From the NCBI RefSeq assembly GCF_001083785.1, contig NZ_LAVL01000043.1, positions 1 through 57,170 of the forward strand: a DNA stretch of 57,170 nt, read 5' to 3'. Below, piece after piece: positions 40,486-48,669 of the stretch (positions are counted from its first letter, which is position 1; each line of letters opens with the position of its first letter). Below the pieces are notes generated by a model. That model was not told the DNA's origin and did no database searches. It saw nothing but the letters and a program-made list of their open reading frames with translations. The translations under genes and the position numbers were made by a program. Source of the DNA: Nonomuraea sp. SBT364 (GTDB lineage: Bacteria > Actinomycetota > Actinomycetes > Streptosporangiales > Streptosporangiaceae).

Positions 40486-41139
40486 TCAGGGCTGGGGCGC
40501 GAGCAGGCGCCCGATCCAGCGGTCCAGGGGCAGCAGGTTGATCCCCACGACGATCGGGACGTGCACGAGCGTGAAGACGATCGCCGCGCCGAACGAGATG
40601 GGACCGCCGGTGAACAGGTTGATGTGCGGGGCGTCGATCAGCTCGGGGATCTCGACGGGGTTGACGACCTGCCACATCACGTCCAGGAATCCCGAGAACA
40701 CGATGACGACGCCGCCGGCCATGATTTTCAGCGTGCGGCCCGGGCTGCCGCCGGCCAGCCGGAAGGCGGCGGCGACGGTGAGCACGATTCCCGGATAAAG
40801 CAGCAGGTACAAGTGGGTGTAGAAGCTGTCGCCCTGGAGGCGGGCGCCGTCGCCGAAATAGAACCAGCTGATTCGCGGAATGAGATAGCCGGTGAAGAAC
40901 AGGAACGGCACGCAGAGCAGCCAGTGCAGCCGGGGCGACACGTACGGGAAGAACGCGATGGCCACGCACAGGCAGACGAACGCGGACAGCCGGGCGACCA
41001 GGTCCCACGTGTTGCCGATCTCCCGCGCGTGGGGGGTGGCCAGCCAGACGAACACGAAGCCGCCGGCGCCCACGGCCAGGGCGATCCACCACACATGAGC
41101 TGCCCACCGGCGCGGCGGGGGCCCGTCGTAGGCCGTCAT
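40486..41139 (-). CDS. Integral membrane protein of unknown function, first gene of glycan operon
   Basis: 217 aa with about six transmembrane helices (VWWIALAVGAGGFVFVWLAT, LSAFVCLCVAIAFFPYV, LLYPGIVLTVAAAF and others). It has a conserved-looking loop DAPHINLFTGGPISFG and charged ends. I recognise no family. The start is ATG 41139. It begins the minus-strand seven-gene operon, and the perfect CGTGGGAGCGCTCCCACG palindrome lies 32-49 bases upstream. A role in glycan synthesis or transport is inferred only from the operon. Confidence 0.8.
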   Translation of the reverse strand: MTAYDGPPPRRWAAHVWWIALAVGAGGFVFVWLATPHAREIGNTWDLVARLSAFVCLCVAIAFFPYVSPRLHWLLCVPFLFFTGYLIPRISWFYFGDGARLQGDSFYTHLYLLLYPGIVLTVAAAFRLAGGSPGRTLKIMAGGVVIVFSGFLDVMWQVVNPVEIPELIDAPHINLFTGGPISFGAAIVFTLVHVPIVVGINLLPLDRWIGRLLAPQP

Positions 41140-41170
41140 CAGGATTGCGCGCCTCTCGTCCAGACCATGC

Positions 41171-41188
41171 CGTGGGAGCGCTCCCACG
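41171..41188. promoter_or_regulatory. CebR-type operator (18-bp perfect palindrome)
   Basis: CGTGGGAGCGCTCCCACG is perfect over 18 bases and contains TGGGAGCGCTCCCA, the known site of the cellobiose-responsive LacI repressors CebR/CelR in actinomycetes. On the minus strand a -10-like CATACT (41209 to 41204) lies just upstream, so the site would sit soon after the transcription start, ideal for repression. The first operon gene starts at 41139. Confidence 0.88.
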
Positions 41189-41498
41189 ACCTTGCCAGTG
41201 CCCAGTATGGCACCTGGCGGGATCGATTCGAGGCACAAATATCGGATATCGAGCATTCCGAAACTAGTCAGGGCCTGTCTGGAAATTCAGTAAAACTGCT
41301 GAAATAGGAGGTAGTGGTGATGTGGAACGATCCCATGAACGGTCATCGGTTGAAGATGTAAGTACCTGAAGATCGCCACGGGGGGCCGGTCCACGAATTT
41401 CTACGCCTGGCCAGTGTGTCCTTGTACGCGGAGGCGGGCGCGGAACTCCCCCAGAGTGTTCCCGGGGTCCGGAACACACCATCAAGGGGAACCAACGT
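41189..41498. other. Gap between glycan operon and RTX protein gene
   Basis: 310 bases with lower GC than the surroundings. It holds the presumed promoter of the glycan operon, a weak inverted repeat GTGCC-N6-GGCAC (41198-41213), a hairpin around 41283-41304 and the small ORF at 41314-41361 with a perfect ribosome site. No larger gene is seen. Confidence 0.6.
41314..41361 (+). CDS. Candidate 13-15 residue small ORF with perfect ribosome site
   Basis: AGGAGG (41306-41311) precedes three in-frame start codons, GTG 41314, GTG 41317 and ATG 41320; the last two have suitable spacing. The product from ATG 41320 would be MWNDPMNGHRLKM, ending at TAA 41359. An imperfect hairpin lies just upstream. 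It may be a leader peptide, a very small protein or a decayed gene start. It is 138 bases before the RTX protein gene. The evidence is the ribosome site and frame only. Confidence 0.35.
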   Translation: MVMWNDPMNGHRLKM

Positions 41499-42065
41499 AT
41501 GTTCAGCATCAACACGGGTCGTCGCATGCTCAGAAGCACGAGCATGGCCCTCGGGTTCGCCACCGTCCTGGTCACCGGCGCCGTCGCGCTGGCCGGACCG
41601 GCGTCGGCGGCCACGGTCACCGCGCAACTCGACAGCGGCAGGATCCTCGTCAACGGCAGCTCCGTGGCCGACGGGATCGACATCGGGCTCAACTCGGCGG
41701 GCACCGTGGTGACCATCAGCAACACGCTCGGCTCGGTCGCCGCCGGTCCCGGGTGCACGCAGGCGGGGATCGACACGCAGTGCCCGGCCGGTGGCATCGA
41801 TCGCGTCGACGTGTTCGCGGGGGACGGCGGCGACGCCATCCGCAACAACACCAAGCTGCCGAGCACGCTCTCCGGCGACAACGGCATCGACACCGTCAAC
41901 GGCGGTACCGGCGCCGACAACCTGTTCGGCAGTTTCGGGAACGACACGCTCAACGGCCGGGGCGGCAACGACCGCCTGAGCGGCGGCATCGGCACCGACA
42001 CGCTCAACGGCGGCGCCGACACTGACCGCTGCGACGGTGAGGTGGAAACCAACTGCGAGCTGTAG
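41499..42065 (+). CDS. Secreted calcium-binding protein with RTX-type repeats
   Basis: 188 aa. The signal peptide (SMALGFATVLVTGAVALAGP, cleavage near ASA residue 37) is followed by a small beta-rich region and four to five GGxGxDxLxG nonapeptides (residues about 122-178: GDNGIDTVNGGTGADNLFGS). The Cys pairs at C85/C95 and near the C-terminus may form disulfides. RTX repeats fold on binding Ca2+ outside the cell. No enzymatic domain is seen. ATG 41499 has AAGGGGAA upstream; a strong terminator follows. Its role is unknown. Confidence 0.85.
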   Translation: MFSINTGRRMLRSTSMALGFATVLVTGAVALAGPASAATVTAQLDSGRILVNGSSVADGIDIGLNSAGTVVTISNTLGSVAAGPGCTQAGIDTQCPAGGIDRVDVFAGDGGDAIRNNTKLPSTLSGDNGIDTVNGGTGADNLFGSFGNDTLNGRGGNDRLSGGIGTDTLNGGADTDRCDGEVETNCEL

Positions 42066-42076
42066 GCGCTCGCTCG

Positions 42077-42109
42077 ACCGCCCCCGCCGGACAGCCCGGC
42101 GGGGGCGGT
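42077..42109 (+). terminator. Strong terminator after RTX protein gene
   Basis: The 14-base arms (42077-42090 and 42096-42109) are perfectly complementary around a 5-base loop. It also lies at the end of the convergent histidine-kinase gene (stop 42143), so it may serve both. Confidence 0.85.
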
Positions 42110-42142
42110 TCGCCTTCCGGTGGACACCGGTCCCGCCGCTGG

Positions 42143-43249
42143 TCAGCCGTCCGGCAGACGGTTGAGGCGAACGGTGACGCTCAGGCCCCCTTCGGGGCGT
42201 GCGACGGCGGTCAGGGTGGCGTGGTGCGCCTGGGCGACCGCGTTGACGATGGCCAGGCCGAGGCCGTAGCCCTCGCGCCGGCCGTCACGTTCCGGCGTCA
42301 TCCTCTGGAAGGGCTGGAAGAGCCGCTCGATCTGGTCGCCGGGGACGATCGGCCCGCTGTTGGCGACCGTCAGGGTCACGTGCGTGCCGGAGGTCCCCGT
42401 GGTGATCTGGACGTGTCCGTCCGGGTGGTTGTGACGGAGGGCGTTGTCGACGACGTTGGCGACGAGGCTCCCGATCAGCCTCGGGTCCCCGGCCGTCACC
42501 GCGGGCGTCAGCCGTTCGGCGAGGGCGATGCCGCTCCGGGCCGCCCGGTCGCGGCGGGAGGCGAGCACTTCCGTGACGACGTCCGCGAGGTCGAGGGGGT
42601 CCCAGCGGGTGACGCCGCGTTCGCCGGTGGCCAGGGCGAGCAGCGCCTGCACGAGCCGCTCCTGGTGACCGCCGAGAGCGAGGGCCTCCTCGCAGGCCGA
42701 GCGGAGGGTTCCGGCGTCCGCGTCGGGGTCGGCGAGCGTGACTTCGAGGAGGGTCCGCAGACCGGCGAGAGGGGTGCGCAGCTCGTGGGAGGCGTTGGCG
42801 ACGAAGTGCCGCTGGGCGTCGAAGGAGGCTTCGAGCCGGGCGAACAGGTCGTCGAGGATGGAGCCGAGCTCGGTCAGCTCGTCGGCGGGCTCGCCGAGGT
42901 CGAGGCGCTGGTGGAGGTTCCCGGCCGAGATGGCCTTGGCCGTGACCGTGATGGCCCGCAGGGGCCGGAGGAATCGGCCGGCGATGAACCAGCCGCCGGC
43001 GAGGGCGACCGGGACGAGGAGGACGAGCGCGACGGCGGAGCCGACGAGCAGCTGGTACGGGGCGAGCCCGTTCCCGGCCCAGGTGATCGAGCCCGGTGGC
43101 GGGCTGCCGGACGGAGCCGCCGACTGGAGACCGGCGAGCGGGATGCCGACGATCACGAGCACGACGACCCCGGCGGCGAACAGGCCCGCGGCGTGGAAGA
43201 GCGTGAGCCTGCCCTGCAACGACAGCCGCAGGCGCGGCGGGGCCGTCAT
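42143..43249 (-). CDS. Two-component sensor histidine kinase
   Basis: 368 aa. TM1 (about 15-38), a short extracytoplasmic loop of some 40 residues, TM2 (about 65-88), HAMP (RFLRPLRAITVTAKAISAGN), the phospho-His in FVANASHELRTPLAGL, and HATPase boxes VVDNALRHN and GYGLGLAIV. It phosphorylates the OmpR regulator encoded directly upstream (4-base overlap). The short sensor loop suggests a membrane or cell-wall stress signal. The convergent RTX gene is not in the same operon. Confidence 0.94.
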   Translation of the reverse strand: MTAPPRLRLSLQGRLTLFHAAGLFAAGVVVLVIVGIPLAGLQSAAPSGSPPPGSITWAGNGLAPYQLLVGSAVALVLLVPVALAGGWFIAGRFLRPLRAITVTAKAISAGNLHQRLDLGEPADELTELGSILDDLFARLEASFDAQRHFVANASHELRTPLAGLRTLLEVTLADPDADAGTLRSACEEALALGGHQERLVQALLALATGERGVTRWDPLDLADVVTEVLASRRDRAARSGIALAERLTPAVTAGDPRLIGSLVANVVDNALRHNHPDGHVQITTGTSGTHVTLTVANSGPIVPGDQIERLFQPFQRMTPERDGRREGYGLGLAIVNAVAQAHHATLTAVARPEGGLSVTVRLNRLPDG

Positions 43250-43908
43250 GCCGGCCCGATCCGGTAGCCGCCTTCGCGGATGGTCTCGATCACGGGCGGG
43301 TCGCCGAGTTTGGCCCGCAGCCGGTGCATGGTGTGCTTGACCGCGGACGTGAAGGGGTCGGCCGCTTCGTCCCAGACCCGTTCGAGCAGTTCCTCGGCGG
43401 GAAGCACCAGGCCCGCCGAGGCGAGCAGGCATTCGAGGAGCGCGAACTCCTTCGGGCTGAGTTCGAGGCGCCGCCCGGCGCGGAAGGCCGCCCGGCGGGC
43501 CGGGTCGAGGGTGATGTCCCCGCAGGAGAGCGTGGGCGGAAGCGGGCGGGTGGCCCGGCGCGCCAGGGCCCGGACCCGAGCGACCAGTTCGGCGAAGGCG
43601 AACGGCTTGGGCAGGTAGTCGTCCGCGCCGAGGCTGAGCCCTTCGACGCGGTCCTCGATCGTGCCGGCCGCGGTCAGCATCAGCACGCGGGTGGCGGAGC
43701 GGTCGCCGGCGAGGTGCCGGCAGATGTCGTCACCGCCGACGCCGGGCAGGTCCCGGTCCAGGACGACCACGTCGTACTGGGTGGTGGCCAGACGGTCGAG
43801 CGCGTCGGTCCCGTCCAGCACGACGTCGACGGCCATGCCCTCGCGGCGCAGCCCGGTGCCGATGGAGCGGGCCAGAACCTCGAAGTCCTCGGCCACCAGG
43901 ACCCTCAT
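43246..43908 (-). CDS. OmpR-family response regulator
   Basis: 220 aa. Receiver domain with AED near the N-terminus, phospho-acceptor Asp51 in VVVLDRDLPG and Lys in DDYLPKPFAF, then an OmpR winged helix (LSPKEFALLECLLAS, VKHTMHRLRAKLGD). ATG 43908. It is followed by its kinase with a four-base overlap. Targets are unknown; the flanking PL11 gene is 128 bases away and same strand upstream. Confidence 0.95.
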   Translation of the reverse strand: MRVLVAEDFEVLARSIGTGLRREGMAVDVVLDGTDALDRLATTQYDVVVLDRDLPGVGGDDICRHLAGDRSATRVLMLTAAGTIEDRVEGLSLGADDYLPKPFAFAELVARVRALARRATRPLPPTLSCGDITLDPARRAAFRAGRRLELSPKEFALLECLLASAGLVLPAEELLERVWDEAADPFTSAVKHTMHRLRAKLGDPPVIETIREGGYRIGPA

Positions 43909-44036
43909 TGCGGATCACCACCGCTCGGGCGGCGACGGCGGCGGGACGGCCCGCCGGTTCGGCATGTCACCTACCCCACGATGCCAGGTCGCGGGTTCCG
44001 ACCGGGTCGCAGCGGCCGGGACCGGGACCCCGCCGA

Positions 44037-45974
44037 CTATTCGCCCCGGCGCGGGCCGGCGTACCTGATCTTCGGCTGGGGCGGGGTGGTCATCCCGTGG
44101 CCCAGGAAGTAGTCGACGTTGCCGGACTGCAGGTAACCCTTGAGGGTCATGCCGTTACGGTAGGCCGGGTTGTGCGCCAGCGTGTACAGCCGGGAGTCGG
44201 TCGGCCGGTCGGTGGTGAAGATGACCAGCTCGTCGAACTCGGGGCTGGTCAGCACCACCTCCTCGCGCCAGTCGCCCAGGATGTCGCCGATCAGGTTCGG
44301 GTAGACCGAGTTGCCGAGGGCGGTGACCGCGCCGTACCGCGAGGTGGTCACCAGCCGGGGCAGGGTGGCGGGCGGGGCCGGGTCGGCGGGATCCCACTTC
44401 TCGATCCTGGCGTCGCGCCTGTCGGGGAAGGGGTCGGAGTTGAACAGCTCCCGCAGCGGGTCGCCGTCCCACCACACGCCCATGTGCGGCCACGGCTGCT
44501 TGGTCGTGTCGGGCTCGGTGAGCTGGTTGGCCGCGGCGTTGTAGACGCCGTTGGGCCTGCCCTGCTCGTAGTTCACCTCGCCGTTGATGGACCAGGTCTC
44601 CATGCCGGGGAAGCGCGGGTCGATGTCGGCGACCATGCCCCGGCCGGCGTCGGCGCCGGGGGCGCCGGTGCTGTGCTTCCAGATCATGGAGCCGTCGTCG
44701 GCGTCGTAGTAGTAGTCGAGCAGGCCGGCGGGATGGTCCTGCTGGATGCCGTAACCCTCCAGGCCGGGCCGGCCGGGGTCGATGTCGGCGACGAACCAGC
44801 GGTCGCCGTGGATGATCCCCTGCGGCGCGAGGCTGTAGCGCAGGGTGCCGTCGCCGTTGAGCACGAACCCGATCTCGCCGACCTCGTCCTTCCCGTCGCC
44901 GTCCACGTCGACGATGCGGGTGTTGTGCCCGTCCGGAAGGTTCTGGCCGCCGCGCAGGTGCTTCCACTGCCGGGTCAGTGAGCGGCCGTCGAACTTCCAG
45001 GCGACGTGCATCAGGTTGAAGTCGCCCCGGCCGATCCGGTTCTTCATGTACGCGACCAGGCTGGGGGTCTTCCCGTCCAGGTAGCCGACGCCGAAGCGGG
45101 CGTAGAGGGGGCCGTCGGCGAGGTAGTCGTCCGGCACCGGGGCGACCGCCTTGGGCACGCCGGTCCGGCCGTCGAGGATGGCGACCGACTGGCGGACGTC
45201 GTCGCTCTCGGTGTGCTTGGTGCCGTCGGCGAAGGTGACGCCGTTCGCGATCCGGACGGCCACCTCGGCGCGGCCGTCGCTGTCGAGGTCGTGGACGGTG
45301 ACGCCGTCGTTGTGGCCGACGTCGATGGTGGCCGAGCCGCCCTCGATGTTGTTCTGGTCGACGCTGTTGGGGCCGAGGTCCATCTCCCACAGGAACGTGC
45401 CGTCGCCTCGGTAGGCCTCGACCTTCTGCGGGGCGGTCTGCCGGTCCACCACGTAGTCGTAGGCGCCGTCACCGTCGAGGTCGCCGACCCAGACGAACTT
45501 GACGCGCCCGCCTGCGCGCAGCGGCACGCGTACCACCGGTTCGATCGCGTGACCGGCGGACAGGGTGAACGACCGGCTGGGCCGCTGCTGCCGCCCGTCG
45601 AGCACCGGTCGTACCCGGTAGCGGTTGGACCGGCCCAGGTCGGCGGTGGTGTCGACGTAGTTGGTGCCGCCGGTGAGCACCCCGCGGTTGAGCTTGCGGT
45701 ACGGCCCGCCGTCGGTGGAGCGCTCGACGTCGAACCCGATGCCGCTGGGATCGAGCCCGAGCAGCCGCCAGCTGACCAGTACCTCCTTCTCGCCCGACCG
45801 CACGGCCACCACGCCGCGATCGAGCCGCTCCATGAGCCGCCCGTCGGCGTTCGCCGGCGCCGGTCCGGGTGACGGGGCGGACGCCGCAGGTCCCGCCGCC
45901 GCGCCCAGGACCAGGCCGGTCAGGGCGCAGAGCGTCAGTACCCGGCTCCTGCGGTGCCGGTTTCGTGCTGTCAT
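44037..45974 (-). CDS. Secreted rhamnogalacturonan lyase, family PL11
   Basis: 645 aa. The signal peptide (RVLTLCALTGLVLGAAAG) is followed by a fibronectin-like N-terminal region (ERLDRGVVAVRSGEKEVLVS) and the eight-bladed propeller of YesW/YesX-type lyases: VGDLDGDGAYDYVVDR, VHDLDSDGRAEVAVR, VDVDGDGKDEVGEIG and WHP-type end GYLQSGNVDYFLGHGM. The calcium sites are the DxDxDG loops. It cuts pectin rhamnogalacturonan I. ATG 45974 has GGAGGAG upstream. A LacI-like site lies 46-59 bases upstream. Confidence 0.95.
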   Translation of the reverse strand: MTARNRHRRSRVLTLCALTGLVLGAAAGPAASAPSPGPAPANADGRLMERLDRGVVAVRSGEKEVLVSWRLLGLDPSGIGFDVERSTDGGPYRKLNRGVLTGGTNYVDTTADLGRSNRYRVRPVLDGRQQRPSRSFTLSAGHAIEPVVRVPLRAGGRVKFVWVGDLDGDGAYDYVVDRQTAPQKVEAYRGDGTFLWEMDLGPNSVDQNNIEGGSATIDVGHNDGVTVHDLDSDGRAEVAVRIANGVTFADGTKHTESDDVRQSVAILDGRTGVPKAVAPVPDDYLADGPLYARFGVGYLDGKTPSLVAYMKNRIGRGDFNLMHVAWKFDGRSLTRQWKHLRGGQNLPDGHNTRIVDVDGDGKDEVGEIGFVLNGDGTLRYSLAPQGIIHGDRWFVADIDPGRPGLEGYGIQQDHPAGLLDYYYDADDGSMIWKHSTGAPGADAGRGMVADIDPRFPGMETWSINGEVNYEQGRPNGVYNAAANQLTEPDTTKQPWPHMGVWWDGDPLRELFNSDPFPDRRDARIEKWDPADPAPPATLPRLVTTSRYGAVTALGNSVYPNLIGDILGDWREEVVLTSPEFDELVIFTTDRPTDSRLYTLAHNPAYRNGMTLKGYLQSGNVDYFLGHGMTTPPQPKIRYAGPRRGE

Positions 45975-46019
45975 CGATCTCCTCCATGCATGGGGGGTGG
46001 GAGGACTTGCGCATCCGTT

Positions 46020-46033
46020 GTTAAAGCGTTTAC
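46020..46033. promoter_or_regulatory. LacI-type operator upstream of PL11
   Basis: GTTAAAGCGTTTAC has 10 of 14 positions symmetric with a GC core, typical for LacI sites. It lies 46-59 bases upstream of the PL11 start. Confidence 0.5.
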
Positions 46034-46236
46034 GTAACCCAGATGGCAGCATTGCTCGGGAGCCCCTGTCAAGAGTGAGTCAGCACCGGTAGACCCCAGA
46101 TAGGCCGTACGGTTACCGGCTGGAAGCGATTTACCTGGCCGAACGAGGCTGAACGGTTCGACACGTTCGTACAAGTGGCGCCTGCATCGTTCAGGACAGC
46201 CTTGACCCCTGACCGTCACCATGGGAAAGGGTCGCG

Positions 46237-47772
46237 ATGCTCAACTTGTCGATCATTCTGGAAGACAGCGCCCGTCACGTCCCGGACCGCACCGCCCTGG
46301 TCTTCGGCGACCTGCGCCTGCCGTACTCCATGGTGGACTCCGTCGCGAACCAGGTGGCCAACCTCCTGGTGGCCAGGGGGATCGGCAAGGGCGACAAGGT
46401 CGCGCTCCTGTGCCCGAACCTGCCCTACTTCCCCTTCGTCTACTTCGGCATCCTGAAGGCCGGGGCGACCGTGGTCCCGCTCAACGTGCTGCTGCAGCGG
46501 CGCGAGATCGCCTACCACCTGGCCGACAGCGACGCCAAGGCGCTCTTCTGCTTCGAGGGCTCCCCCGACCTGCCCATGGGCGCGCGCGGGCGGGAGGCCT
46601 TCGACGCCACCGAGGGCTGCGAGCACTTCTTCGTCCTGCCCGCCACGGCCCTGGCCACGGAGTCGGAGCACGGCGAGTCGTTCTGGGCGGCGCTGAGCGG
46701 CATGTCCGGTGAGTTCGAGACGGTCCAGACAGGGCCGGACGACGCCGCCGCCATCCTCTACACCTCCGGCACCACCGGACAGCCCAAGGGCGCCGTCCTG
46801 ACCCACATGAACATGCTGACCAACACCATGGTCAGCGACGAGATGTTCCCCGCCGACCCCGAGGGCGACGTCTCGTTCGCCGTGCTGCCGCTCTTCCACT
46901 CCTTCGGCCAGACGGCGGTCATGAACGTGAGCCTGCGCCGCCGCGCCACCCTCGTGCTGCAGCCGCGCTTCGAGGCCGGCGAGGCGCTGGAGCTCATGCG
47001 CCGGGAGAAGGTGACGATGTTCGCCGGGGTGCCGACGATGTTCTGGGCCATGCTGTCGAAGATCAACGCCGACGGGGACGAGGCGCCCTCGACGCTGCGG
47101 GTGGCGGTGGCGGGCGGCGCCTCCTGCCCGGTCGAGGTGCTCAAGGACTTCCAGAGCACCTTCGGCATCCCGATCCTGGAGGGCTACGGCCTGTCGGAGA
47201 CCTCTCCCGTGGCCAGCTTCAACCAGCTCAGCCGGCCCACCAAGCCCGGCACCATCGGCTTCCCGGTCTGGGGCGTGCGGATGCGCCTGGTGGACGACGA
47301 CTGGAACACCATCGAGGGCGAGGGCCCCGGCGAGATCGCCATCCGCGGCCACAACGTCATGAAGGGCTACTACGGGCGGCCCGAGGCCACCGCGGAGGTC
47401 CTGCGGGACGGGTGGCTCCGCACCGGCGACATCGCCACCCGCGACGAGGACGGCTACTACGCCATCATCGACCGCACCAAGGACATGATCATCCGAGGCG
47501 GGTTCAACGTCTACCCGCGCGAGCTGGAGGAGGTGCTGATGACGCACCCCGCGGTGTCGCTGGTGGCGGTGGTCGGCGTGCCCCACGCCTCGCACGGCGA
47601 GGAGATCAAGGCGTACGTCATCCCGTCACCGGGCGCGACGGCCGGCGAGGACGAGCTCATCGCCTGGTGCAGGGAGAACATGGCGGCCTACAAGTATCCC
47701 CGGATCGTCGAGTTCCGCGAGAGCCTGCCGATGACCGCGACCGGCAAGATCCTCAAGCGGGAGCTCCGCTAG
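46237..47772 (+). CDS. Acyl-CoA synthetase (FadD-type AMP-binding enzyme)
   Basis: 511 aa. Adenylation enzyme with the P-loop YTSGTTGQPKGAVLTH, the YGLSETSP region, GEIAIRGHNVMKGYYG, and the hinge WLRTGDIATRDEDGYYAI; ATGKILKREL at the end carries the catalytic Lys. It forms acyl-AMP and then acyl-CoA. The length and the start LNLSIILEDSARHVPDRTA fit long-chain acyl-CoA ligases of actinobacteria. GGGAAAGG precedes ATG 46237. It is convergent with the AraC gene three bases away. Confidence 0.95.
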   Translation: MLNLSIILEDSARHVPDRTALVFGDLRLPYSMVDSVANQVANLLVARGIGKGDKVALLCPNLPYFPFVYFGILKAGATVVPLNVLLQRREIAYHLADSDAKALFCFEGSPDLPMGARGREAFDATEGCEHFFVLPATALATESEHGESFWAALSGMSGEFETVQTGPDDAAAILYTSGTTGQPKGAVLTHMNMLTNTMVSDEMFPADPEGDVSFAVLPLFHSFGQTAVMNVSLRRRATLVLQPRFEAGEALELMRREKVTMFAGVPTMFWAMLSKINADGDEAPSTLRVAVAGGASCPVEVLKDFQSTFGIPILEGYGLSETSPVASFNQLSRPTKPGTIGFPVWGVRMRLVDDDWNTIEGEGPGEIAIRGHNVMKGYYGRPEATAEVLRDGWLRTGDIATRDEDGYYAIIDRTKDMIIRGGFNVYPRELEEVLMTHPAVSLVAVVGVPHASHGEEIKAYVIPSPGATAGEDELIAWCRENMAAYKYPRIVEFRESLPMTATGKILKRELR

Positions 47773-47774
47773 CT

Positions 47775-48569
47775 TCAGGGCACCCAGTCGATGGCGGCGG
47801 CGAGCTCGGAGGGCGTGGTCCCGAAGGTGTCCCGGAAGACCCGGGTGAAGTGCGGGCTGTCGGTGAACCCGGCGCCGTGGGCCGCCGTCGTCAACGTCTC
47901 TCCCCCGGCGACCAGGCCGATGGCCCGCTGCAGGCGCAGCCACCGCACGTACGGCCGCAGGGGGATCCCCACGTGCGCGCTGAACAGGTGCGCCAGCCAG
48001 CTCGGCGACAGGTGGACCGCGTCCGCCACCGTGGGCAGGCGCACCGGTCCGCGGCTCAGGAGCGCGGGGATCACCGTGATCGCCGCCTCCACCGCCGGTG
48101 GGAGCGGCAGGCTCTCGGCGGCGCCGTGGCCGGTCCACCCCTCCACGACCCGCAGCGCGCCCGCCACCTCGGCCGAGCGCGCGTGCCCGCCCGGCGGCTC
48201 CGCGAACATCAGCGGCCTGATCCCCCCACCCGGGCCCGGGTGCGCCGGCGCGGCGGCGGGCGACCAGGCCGCGGCCTCGCATCCCGTACGGAAGCGCGCG
48301 AGCAGCGAGCGGCCCGGCGAGCTGCGCGGATCCAGGTGGACGAGCAGCGCCTCGCGGGCTCCGGAGAGCACCGCGTGCCGGGTGTCGGGGGGAATGACGG
48401 CGACCTGCGTGGTCAGCCGTTCACCGCGGGCGTCCGTCATGGTGAAGGGCTCGGCGGAGACGATCAGCTGAACCGCGTGGTGGGCGTGCAGGTCGTTCGT
48501 GCCGACCGTGCCCCCGTACAGCAGGAGGCCGGGCCGCAGCAGACACCAGCCGTGCCAAGGATGTGACAT
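47775..48569 (-). CDS. AraC-family transcriptional regulator
   Basis: 264 aa. A cupin-like sensing half (LHAHHAVQLIVS...PPDTRHAVL) and a C-terminal double helix-turn-helix (LSPSWLAHLFSAHVGIPLRP and GFTDSPHFTRVFRDTFGTTP). ATG 48569 with AAGGGGCGG upstream. It faces the acyl-CoA synthetase and is divergent from the DUF4240 gene. The ligand is unknown. Confidence 0.93.
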   Translation of the reverse strand: MSHPWHGWCLLRPGLLLYGGTVGTNDLHAHHAVQLIVSAEPFTMTDARGERLTTQVAVIPPDTRHAVLSGAREALLVHLDPRSSPGRSLLARFRTGCEAAAWSPAAAPAHPGPGGGIRPLMFAEPPGGHARSAEVAGALRVVEGWTGHGAAESLPLPPAVEAAITVIPALLSRGPVRLPTVADAVHLSPSWLAHLFSAHVGIPLRPYVRWLRLQRAIGLVAGGETLTTAAHGAGFTDSPHFTRVFRDTFGTTPSELAAAIDWVP

Positions 48570-48669
48570 CACACCGCCCCTTGTCGGCCCCACCTGTCGA
48601 ACTTCTGCGCTCATTGTGACCGCTCTTCCCGGCGGCTTCACCCCGCGCGCCATGCCATGATCAGCTTCC

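Noticed and set aside
41274..41283. GGGCCTGTCTGG resembles ends of some actinomycete insertion sequences
   Set aside because: No matching second end, no target duplication and no transposase nearby.
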